A program made the position numbers and the translations under genes. 10,169 bases of DNA from Bacillota bacterium (GTDB taxonomy: Bacteria > Bacillota > Clostridia > Peptostreptococcales > Anaerovoracaceae), in NCBI GenBank assembly GCA_017386805.1, contig JAFOGM010000222.1, forward strand, positions 1-10,169, read 5' to 3'. The notes under the pieces were generated by a model. It did no database searches, was not told where the DNA came from, and worked only from the letters and a program-made list of their open reading frames with translations. Position 1 is the stretch's first letter. Every line of letters starts with the position of its first letter. Below, in pieces: positions 1 to 5,473 of the stretch.

Positions 1-30
1 AAAAGAGTATATATTACAGGAGGAATCATT

Positions 31-1185
31 ATGAGAGATCATATCCTTAGAGTCGTAGACACAAATCTGGATGAAATCTTTGAAATCACAAAGTTCATGT
101 ATGAAAATCCGGAACTGGGTAACGAAGAATTCAAGGCTTGCCAGGCAATGTGCGAAGCGTTCAAGAAGTTCGGCTTTGAAGTGGAAAGAGAATTCTGCGG
201 AATCCCCACTGCATTCAAGGCTTCTTATGACAGCGGTAAGCCCGGCCCCACCATCGGCTTCTGTGCAGAATACGATGCTCTGCCCGGCGTAGGCCACGGC
301 TGTGGTCACAACCTGATCGCTACCAGTGCTCTGCTGGGTGCTATCGCTCTGAAGTCCGTTCTGGGCGAAATCGGTGGTAAGGTGGAAGTATACGGTACTC
401 CCGCAGAAGAAACCGACGGTGCAAAGGCTGCTATGGCTGACCAGAATGCATTCGCAGGCTGCTCCGTTGTTCTGATGGCTCATCCCGCTGCAATTCCTGA
501 AACCAGCGGCAGCTCCATGTGCCTGATGCCCATCACCTTCCGCTTCTACGGTAAGGCTGCTCACGCTTCCGCTTGTCCGGAAGAAGGTATCAATGCACTG
601 GATGCAGTGATCCAGCTGTACAACGGTATCAATGCGATCCGTCAGCACGTTCCCAACGACACTCAGTTCCACGGCGTTATCACCAACGGCGGTGTAGCTG
701 CAAACATCGTTCCCGACTTCGCTGAAGCTCAGTTCTACTGCAGAGCAAAGAGAAAGGCAACCGCAGAAGCTGGCATCGAAAAGATGATCAAGATCGCGGA
801 AGGTGCGGCTCTGATGACTGGCGCAAGATTAGAACACTTCCGTCACGAAGCTGCTTACTACGATCTGGCTACCAACCAGGCTCTGTGCGAAGTATTCGTA
901 AAGCACCAGAGAGAAATGGGCGAAAACGTAAGACCTGCAGGTAAGGGCAACGGTTCTCTGGACTTAGGTAACGTAAGCTACCAGGCTCCCTGCGTACACG
1001 GCTGGTTCGGTTTCGAAGATCCCAACCTGGTTGTTCACTCCAAGGAATTCGCTGACAGAACCGTTACTGAAGATGGTCGTCAGATGCTGAAGAGAGCAGC
1101 AGCTACCATGGCTCTGACCGGTGTGGATGTCATCACCGATCCGGAACTGCTGAAGAACATCATCCTGGAATTCGAAGCAATCTAA
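31..1185 (+). CDS. M20D-family metal-dependent amidohydrolase (AbgB/aminoacylase-like)
   Basis: A 384-residue cytosolic zinc or manganese hydrolase expected to cleave an N-acyl or amide bond, for example in an N-acyl amino acid or aminobenzoyl-glutamate-like substrate; the true substrate cannot be read from sequence. Visible M20D motifs are EYDALPG (80-86), GHGCGHN (88-94) giving ligands Cys91 and His93, TPAEE (123-127) with the general base and metal-ligand glutamates, His151 in AHP, and His336 in VHSKEF near the C terminus. The dimerisation (lid) domain spans roughly residues 165-280, with the typical GKAAHAS at 174-180. No signal peptide or membrane segment is seen. The ATG is preceded by AGGAGG at 18-23, 7 nt upstream, and no other start competes. 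Its promoter lies outside the window. The length fits full-size M20D enzymes of about 380-400 residues. A second, different M20 enzyme begins at 9800, but the two are not in one operon. Confidence 0.93.
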   Translation: MRDHILRVVDTNLDEIFEITKFMYENPELGNEEFKACQAMCEAFKKFGFEVEREFCGIPTAFKASYDSGKPGPTIGFCAEYDALPGVGHGCGHNLIATSALLGAIALKSVLGEIGGKVEVYGTPAEETDGAKAAMADQNAFAGCSVVLMAHPAAIPETSGSSMCLMPITFRFYGKAAHASACPEEGINALDAVIQLYNGINAIRQHVPNDTQFHGVITNGGVAANIVPDFAEAQFYCRAKRKATAEAGIEKMIKIAEGAALMTGARLEHFRHEAAYYDLATNQALCEVFVKHQREMGENVRPAGKGNGSLDLGNVSYQAPCVHGWFGFEDPNLVVHSKEFADRTVTEDGRQMLKRAAATMALTGVDVITDPELLKNIILEFEAI

Positions 1186-1202
1186 CTTCAAACAAAAACG
1201 AC

Positions 1203-1233
1203 AAAGGACGCATCGAAATGATGCGTCCTTTTT
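1203..1233. terminator. Intrinsic terminator between convergent genes
   Basis: A perfect 12-bp stem pairs AAAGGACGCATC (1203-1214) with GATGCGTCCTTT (1220-1231) around a 5-nt loop, followed by T1229-1233. It lies 17 nt after the amidohydrolase stop and 38 nt beyond the end of the opposing trpB. On the minus strand the same stem is followed by a broken T tract (TTTGTCGTTTTT), so it probably also ends trpB transcription, less efficiently. Confidence 0.88.
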
Positions 1234-1271
1234 GTGTGTCGTGTTATGCTGCTGAACGGAGTGCACTGTGA

Positions 1272-2489
1272 TTAGCGCAGACCGAAGTTTTCGAGAACGT
1301 AATCCATGTCCTTATCGCCGCGGCCGGATAAGTTGATCAGTACAGAGCCGGTACCCATTTCCTTCGCCAGCTTCATGCCGTAAGCCACTGCGTGGGAGCT
1401 TTCGATGGCCGGGATGATACCTTCCATTCTGGACAGGGTGAAGAAGGCGTCGATGGCATCTTCGTCGTTGATGACGTCGTATTTTACGCGGCCGATCTCA
1501 TGTAAGAAGGCGTGTTCCGGGCCGGAGGACGGATAGTCCAGACCGCTGGCTACGGAATATACGGGAGCGGGCTCGCCGTTTTCATCCTTCAGCATGATGG
1601 AGTTGAAACCGTGCATGATACCTTCAGTACCGTACTGCAAGCTGGCTGCGTGGTCACCCAGCTTGGTACCTCTGCCCAGAGGTTCGATGCCGTAGATGTC
1701 CACGGGATCGTTGAGGAAACCGGAGAAGAAGCCCATGGCATTGGAACCGCCGCCTACGCAGGCAACGATGGCATCGGGCAGTTCACCGGTCATTTCGATG
1801 AACTGAGCTCTTGCTTCTTCGCCCACCACGTGCTGGAAGTCACGAACCATCAGCGGGAAGGGATGGGGACCTAAAACGGAACCGATGCAGTAGATGGCAT
1901 CTTTGTATTCTTTTGCGTAAGCTGCGAATGCAGCGTCAACAGCTTCCTTCAGGGTCTGGAGACCTTCGGTGACTTCGATAACGTTAGCGCCTAAGATTTT
2001 CATTCTTGCCACGTTGGGAGCCTGCTTCTTGATGTCCACAGCGCCCATGTAGATGTCGCATTCCAGACCGAAGTAAGCGGCAGCGGTTGCCAGAGCAACG
2101 CCGTGCTGACCGGCACCGGTTTCAGCGATGACCATTTTCTTACCCATGTATTTAGCCAGAAGAGCTTCGCCCATGCAGTGGTTCAGCTTGTGAGCACCGC
2201 TGTGGTTTAAGTCTTCGCGCTTTACATACAGCTGAACGTTGCCCAGCTTGGAGGACAGGCGTTCCAGATGGGAGATGGGAGTGGGACGGCCCTGGAATTC
2301 CTTACGGATCCGGCGCAGTTCCGCGATGAACTTTCTGGACTTACAGATGGTGAAGTAGGCTTCGCTGATTTCCATCATCGCCTGCTTCAGTTCGGGGGAT
2401 ACGTAGCATCCGCCGTACTTTCCGAAGAAGCCCTCTTTGTCGGGGTAGTTCTTTAAATATGTTTCGAAGTTGATATCATTGTACATCAT
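1272..2489 (-). CDS. trpB: Tryptophan synthase beta chain (TrpB)
   Basis: This PLP enzyme joins indole (normally channelled from TrpA) with L-serine to make L-tryptophan. Motifs in the 405-residue product are FGKYGG (22-27), GRPTP (67-71), [12 protein letters not shown] (90-101) with the PLP Schiff-base Lys101, ETGAGQHG (123-130) with catalytic Glu123, the PLP-phosphate loop GGGSNA (246-251), GLDYP (316-320) and LSGRGDKD (387-394). The length matches TrpB1 proteins. Several stretches differ from common TrpB: HKLNH for the usual HK(I/T)N(N/Q), SSGPEH where GVGPEH is usual, and IESSHA for LE(S/A)AHA, so it is a somewhat divergent TrpB. AGGAGG at 2504-2499 lies 9 nt from the first of two tandem ATG codons, so I chose 2489. 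The gene stands alone: convergent to an amidohydrolase, divergent from a redox operon, with no trpA, trpC or trpD in view. Expression is controlled by the upstream Trp T-box. Confidence 0.95.
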   Translation of the reverse strand: MMYNDINFETYLKNYPDKEGFFGKYGGCYVSPELKQAMMEISEAYFTICKSRKFIAELRRIRKEFQGRPTPISHLERLSSKLGNVQLYVKREDLNHSGAHKLNHCMGEALLAKYMGKKMVIAETGAGQHGVALATAAAYFGLECDIYMGAVDIKKQAPNVARMKILGANVIEVTEGLQTLKEAVDAAFAAYAKEYKDAIYCIGSVLGPHPFPLMVRDFQHVVGEEARAQFIEMTGELPDAIVACVGGGSNAMGFFSGFLNDPVDIYGIEPLGRGTKLGDHAASLQYGTEGIMHGFNSIMLKDENGEPAPVYSVASGLDYPSSGPEHAFLHEIGRVKYDVINDEDAIDAFFTLSRMEGIIPAIESSHAVAYGMKLAKEMGTGSVLINLSGRGDKDMDYVLENFGLR

Positions 2490-2504
2490 GATTTGATTCC
2501 TCCT

Positions 2505-2546
2505 AAATAAAAACGTCCATGACAGAGATAACCACTGTCAAGGACG
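2505..2546 (-). terminator. T-box attenuator terminator
   Basis: On the minus strand CGTCCTTGACAG (2546-2535) pairs with CTGTCATGGACG (2525-2514) with one T-T mismatch around a 9-nt loop, then TTTTTATTT (2513-2505) ending just before the trpB ribosome binding site. The 5' arm contains CGTCCTTGA, the same bases needed for the antiterminator helix, so the two folds exclude each other. Confidence 0.93.
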
Positions 2547-2807
2547 AATCATTCTTTATCCGCGGTGCCACCTTGATTTCACGGTATGAGCCGTGCGCTC
2601 GGCAGGATACCAACATATCCCCGGTCATTGACGCAGACCTTAACGTCGCAGAATACTCTGTGGATCACACAGTGTGGATCGTACATTTCCTTGCGCCCTC
2701 AGCGGCCCATTTGACAACTTGTTTCTCACCTGACTCTCAGCATCCCAGGCTCTCTGTGGAGGCATCATTGCCGTTATCCCCGCTTCAACGGTTTCACCTA
2801 TTAAATT
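2505..2807 (-). promoter_or_regulatory. T-box riboswitch, tryptophan-specific (trpB leader)
   Basis: The leader RNA of trpB senses uncharged tRNA-Trp and permits read-through only when it is bound. In RNA order, the Stem I distal part has AGAGAGCC at 2755-2748 and a CCTG/CAGG stem (2749-2746 with 2732-2729) capped by a purine-rich loop. The specifier UGG (Trp) sits at 2709-2707, in the context CAAA-UGG-GCC. The T-box core AAGGTGGCACCGCG lies at 2574-2561. The antiterminator fits the canonical model: AAGG (2574-2571) pairs with CCTT (2543-2540), the 7-nt bulge is UGGCACC, and GCG (2563-2561) pairs with CGT (2546-2544). The bulge UGGC can pair with GCCA, the 3' end of bacterial tRNA-Trp with discriminator G73, which agrees independently with the specifier. 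The competing terminator is annotated separately. The 5' end is the start site predicted from the promoter. Confidence 0.95.
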
Positions 2808-2813
2808 GTGTTC

Positions 2814-2842
2814 ATTGTACCACCGTGATCTGGAACAGTCAA
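2814..2842 (-). promoter_or_regulatory. Sigma-A-type promoter of trpB
   Basis: On the minus strand the -35 TTGACT (2842-2837) and -10 TACAAT (2819-2814) are separated by exactly 17 bp, each matching consensus at five of six positions. The predicted start near 2807 gives a leader of about 315 nt that includes the whole T-box element. A run of T and A lies just upstream of the -35. Confidence 0.85.
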
Positions 2843-2881
2843 GGAGAAAAAAATTGATGGTTTTGTTCAAAAATTTTAATG

Positions 2882-2916
2882 ATTTCAAGGGAAATCCCGG
2901 TGGGATTCCTTGAAAT
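2882..2916. repeat. Imperfect inverted repeat overlapping the forward -35 box
   Basis: ATTTCAAGG (2882-2890) pairs with CCTTGAAAT (2908-2916), and AATCCC (2893-2898) with GGGATT (2902-2907). The central spacer is GGT and the left arm carries an extra GA (2891-2892). The right arm includes the -35 hexamer of the redox-operon promoter, and the element lies between two divergent promoters. No T tract follows, so an operator for a dimeric regulator is more plausible than a terminator. I do not recognise it as a known regulator consensus. Confidence 0.55.
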
Positions 2917-2938
2917 AAAAAGGGTGATTTGCTATAAT
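2910..2938 (+). promoter_or_regulatory. Sigma-A-type promoter of the transhydrogenase operon
   Basis: The -35 TTGAAA (2910-2915) and a perfect -10 TATAAT (2933-2938) are separated by 17 bp. The start is expected near 2945, leaving a leader of about 225 nt before the first ATG at 3171. The -35 lies inside the right arm of an inverted repeat, and a second inverted repeat begins just after the -10. Confidence 0.85.
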
Positions 2939-2941
2939 ATA

Positions 2942-2972
2942 TACAATCATTTGGACGAAAAGAATGATTGTA
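2942..2972. repeat. 10-bp perfect inverted repeat at the transcription start
   Basis: TACAATCATT (2942-2951) and AATGATTGTA (2963-2972) are perfect inverted copies separated by 11 bp (TGGACGAAAAG). Placed at about +1 to +28 of the operon transcript, it could be an operator or a 5' mRNA stem-loop. It does not match the Rex consensus (TTGTTAA-N4-TTAACAA) that often controls such redox operons. Confidence 0.6.
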
Positions 2973-3170
2973 ATAAAAGCATAGTAATATCTGCGGAATT
3001 TGAAAGAAAGTTGCTAAAATATCGGAGATTTTCTTGAAAATCCGTTGAAAAACGTCAATGTTTTTGTTATGCTGAAAAGAGTGGCTTTTTGGCCGCTATT
3101 TTCTCATTTTTTGAAAAGTCCATTCCCCATAAAGGAATGTCTTTATTGTAATGTTAGGAGGAGATTAGTT
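2945..3170 (+). other. Long AT-rich, potentially structured 5' leader of the operon
   Basis: No convincing gene lies between the predicted transcription start and the ATG at 3171. Besides the 10-bp repeat at its start, successive possible stems are CGG..ATTTTC with GAAAATCCG (3023-3044, 2-nt bulge), AAAAAC with GTTTTT (3048-3065), a longer stem with T-rich tail (3074-3112, listed separately), and CATTCC with GGAATG (3121-3139) extended by AAAG/CTTT (3115-3118 with 3141-3144). AGGAGG at 3156-3161 follows the last stem. AT-rich DNA makes weak stems easily, so regulation is a hypothesis. I recognise no known riboswitch class. Confidence 0.4.
3074..3112 (+). terminator. Candidate attenuator-like hairpin in the operon leader
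   Basis: GAAAAGAGTGGC (3074-3085) can pair with GCCGCTATTTTC (3092-3103) over 12 positions with one mismatch and one G-T wobble, around a 6-nt TTTTTG loop. Three bases later comes T6 (3107-3112). This resembles a weak intrinsic terminator placed before the operon. GAAAAG recurs at 3113-3118 and could compete for the TTTTC strand. Confidence is low because the stem is AT-rich on its open side and the T run is offset. Confidence 0.35.
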
Positions 3171-3692
3171 ATGACATGCAAGAACCACAACTGCCAGTGC
3201 GGCGGTAACGCTGGTCAGGAGTTTGCAGAACTGGCTCCCGTGCTGGACAAGTATGCGAAAGTACCGGGAAGCTTGATCACCATTCTGCAGAAGGCTCAGG
3301 ACATCTATGGCTACCTTTCCATCGATGCAATCAATTATATTTCTGAATGCACCGGTATCAAGGCAGCTAAGATTTATGGCGTAGCTACATTCTATGCACA
3401 GTTCCGTTTACAGCCTGTAGGTAAGTACCTGCTGATGCTGTGCAAGGGTACAGCTTGCCACGTAAATGGTGCTGATATGGTTGAAGAAGCCATTGTAGAA
3501 CACTTAGGCATCAAGGACGGTGAAACCACAGAAGACGGTCTGTTCACTCTGAACAACGTAGCTTGTCTGGGTTGCTGCTCCCTGGCACCTGTTATGATGG
3601 TGAAGAGTGCCGAAGCTGACGAAACCTATGGTAACCTGACCAAGGACAAGGTTAAGGCTATCCTGGACGAAATCAGAGCAAGAGAAGCGTAG
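3171..3692 (+). CDS. nuoE: NuoE-like [2Fe-2S] thioredoxin-fold subunit of NADH/NADPH:ferredoxin transhydrogenase (StnA-like)
   Basis: A 173-residue iron-sulfur protein of the NuoE/HndA/HydC family that passes electrons to and from the NuoF-like partner encoded next. The N-terminal helical part (about 17-80) has the family signature GVATFYAQF (70-78). The [2Fe-2S] ligands are Cys91 and Cys96 (CKGTAC) and Cys132 and Cys136 (CLGCC, followed by SLAP). Cys135 inside the second motif is an extra cysteine where small residues such as Ala are common. The N terminus is an unusual cysteine-rich tail, CKNHNCQCGG (3-12), before the conserved fold. I chose ATG 3171 because AGGAGG (3156-3161) lies 9 nt upstream; the reading frame stays open back to a TTG at 3045, but that stretch has no ribosome site and overlaps the leader hairpins. 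The stop overlaps the next gene's ribosome site, showing a tight operon. Confidence 0.93.
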   Translation: MTCKNHNCQCGGNAGQEFAELAPVLDKYAKVPGSLITILQKAQDIYGYLSIDAINYISECTGIKAAKIYGVATFYAQFRLQPVGKYLLMLCKGTACHVNGADMVEEAIVEHLGIKDGETTEDGLFTLNNVACLGCCSLAPVMMVKSAEADETYGNLTKDKVKAILDEIRAREA

Positions 3693-3703
3693 GAGGTAAC
3701 TAA

Positions 3704-5458
3704 ATGAAAGTTGTAATTGGACAGGGCAGCTGCGGTATTGCGACAGGTGCCAAGAAGACATCCAACGCTTTTGAACAGCTGGTAGCTGAAAAAGGTTTAA
3801 CGGATGTTGTCATTGACAAGACCGGTTGTATCGGTACCTGCTATCTGGAACCCATCGTTGACGTTTACAACGACGAAGGCGCACTGGAAACCAGATACGT
3901 AAGAGTTCAGCCGGAAAAGGTTGCTGAAATCGTGGAAAAGCATCTGATCGGTAAGACTCCGGTGGAAGAACTGGCGATCTCCGATGAAGATAAGAATTTC
4001 CTGGATCAGCAGCAGCGCGTAGTTCTGAGAAACTGCGGTAACATCAACCCCGAAAAGATCGACGAATACATCGCTGTAGGCGGTTACGAAGGTCTGAAGA
4101 AGGTTGTTACCTCCATGACTCAGGATGAAGTAATTCAGGTAATCAAAGACGCAGGTCTGAGAGGCCGTGGCGGCGCAGGTTTCCCCACCTGGTTCAAGTG
4201 GAACGCTGCAAAGCAGAGCCCCGGAACTGAAAAGTATATGGTATGTAACGCAGACGAAGGTGACCCGGGTGCATTCATGGACCGTTCCGTTCTGGAAGGT
4301 GACCCGCACTCTCTGATCGAAGGTATGGCTATCGGCGGTTTCGCTATGGGCGCAATCGAAGGTATCGTATACGTTCGTGCAGAATATCCGCTGGCAATCG
4401 AACGTCTGGAAATCGCTATGGAACAGGCGAGAGAAAGAGGCTTCCTGGGTAAGAACCTGTTCGGAACCAACTTCAGCTTCGATATGAGAATCAAGGCTGG
4501 TGCTGGTGCGTTCGTATGCGGTGAAGAAACCGCTCTGATCGCTTCTCTGGAAGGTGAAAGAGGTATGCCTCGTCTGAAGCCGCCTTTCCCGGCTCAGAAG
4601 GGTTACTGGCAGAAGCCGACCAACATCAATAACGTAGAAACCTTCGCAAACGTTCCCTGGATCCTGACCAACGGCGGCGAAGCCTTTGCTGCTATGGGTT
4701 CTGAAAAGTCCAACGGTACCAAGGTATTCGCTCTGGCTGGTAAGATCAAGAAGGGCGGTCTGGTGGAAGTTCCCATGGGTATGACCATCCGCGAAGTTAT
4801 CTTCGGTATCGGTGGCGGTATCAAGAACGACAAGAAGTTCAAGGCTGTTCAGCTGGGCGGACCTTCCGGCGGTTGTGTTCCCGAATATCTGGCTGACACC
4901 CCGGTTACTTATGAAGATATTGCTACCACCGGTGCGATCGTAGGTTCCGGCGGTATGATCGTTATGGACGAAACCACCTGTATGGTTGACATGGCTCGTT
5001 TCTTCCTGGACTTCACCAAGAAGGAATCCTGCGGTAAGTGTAACTACTGCCGTATCGGTACCAAGAGAATGCTGGAAATCCTGGAACGCATCACCAAGGG
5101 TGAAGGTCGTGACGGCGATATCGAGCTGCTGGAAGAATTAGCTGACAAGATCAAGAACGGCGCTATGTGCGGTCTGGGTCAGACAGCTCCCAACCCGGTA
5201 CTGACCACTCTGAAGTACTTCAGAAACGAATACGAAGATCATATTTACAATAAGAAGTGTACTGCAGGTGCTTGTAAGGCTCTGATCCACTATGAAATCA
5301 CCGATAAGTGCGTAGGTTGTACCAAGTGTGCAAGAAACTGCCCGGTAGGTGCGATCACTGGTTCTGTAAAGCAGAAGCACGTTATCGATACTGCAAAGTG
5401 TATCAAGTGCGGTAAGTGCGAAGAAAACTGTAACTTCGGCGCTATTGTAAGAGAATAA
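3704..5458 (+). CDS. nuoF: NuoF-like NADH-binding FMN/Fe-S subunit with ferredoxin tail (StnB/HydB/HndC-like)
   Basis: A 584-residue flavoprotein expected to exchange electrons with NADH through FMN; in related complexes this subunit is proposed to be the bifurcation site. Domains in order: an N-terminal thioredoxin-like [2Fe-2S] domain (1-90) with Cys10, Cys42 and Cys46 (only three obvious ligands); the FMN/NADH Rossmann-like core with RGRGGAGFP (153-161), NADEGDPGAF (182-191) and GAFVCGEETAL (268-278); an SLBB region (about 340-400); the [4Fe-4S] domain with Cys443, Cys446, Cys449 and Cys489; a Cys519/Cys524 pair; and a C-terminal 2x[4Fe-4S] ferredoxin with Cys536, 539, 542, 546 and Cys566, 569, 572, 576. 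Complex I NuoF lacks both the N-terminal domain and the ferredoxin tail, so this is the soluble type found in HydABC, Hnd and Stn enzymes. AGGAGG at 3691-3696 lies 7 nt before the ATG, and the gap to the previous gene is 11 nt. No membrane segment is seen. Confidence 0.95.
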   Translation: MKVVIGQGSCGIATGAKKTSNAFEQLVAEKGLTDVVIDKTGCIGTCYLEPIVDVYNDEGALETRYVRVQPEKVAEIVEKHLIGKTPVEELAISDEDKNFLDQQQRVVLRNCGNINPEKIDEYIAVGGYEGLKKVVTSMTQDEVIQVIKDAGLRGRGGAGFPTWFKWNAAKQSPGTEKYMVCNADEGDPGAFMDRSVLEGDPHSLIEGMAIGGFAMGAIEGIVYVRAEYPLAIERLEIAMEQARERGFLGKNLFGTNFSFDMRIKAGAGAFVCGEETALIASLEGERGMPRLKPPFPAQKGYWQKPTNINNVETFANVPWILTNGGEAFAAMGSEKSNGTKVFALAGKIKKGGLVEVPMGMTIREVIFGIGGGIKNDKKFKAVQLGGPSGGCVPEYLADTPVTYEDIATTGAIVGSGGMIVMDETTCMVDMARFFLDFTKKESCGKCNYCRIGTKRMLEILERITKGEGRDGDIELLEELADKIKNGAMCGLGQTAPNPVLTTLKYFRNEYEDHIYNKKCTAGACKALIHYEITDKCVGCTKCARNCPVGAITGSVKQKHVIDTAKCIKCGKCEENCNFGAIVRE

Positions 5459-5473
5459 TAGGAGGAGTCAACC

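Noticed and set aside
964..1266. 100-codon minus-strand frame over the end of the amidohydrolase gene
   Set aside because: It lies opposite conserved M20D sequence, runs through the terminator, and has no ribosome site or recognisable protein features.
2519..2888. Open frames on both strands within the trpB leader
   Set aside because: They overlap the conserved T-box structure. The minus-strand frame begins upstream of the predicted transcription start, and neither has a ribosome site, so neither is a credible leader peptide or gene.
3045..3170. Upstream TTG extension of the NuoE-like gene
   Set aside because: No ribosome site precedes the TTG, the 42 extra residues look unlike NuoE, and the stretch is occupied by leader hairpins. 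ATG 3171 has an ideal AGGAGG.
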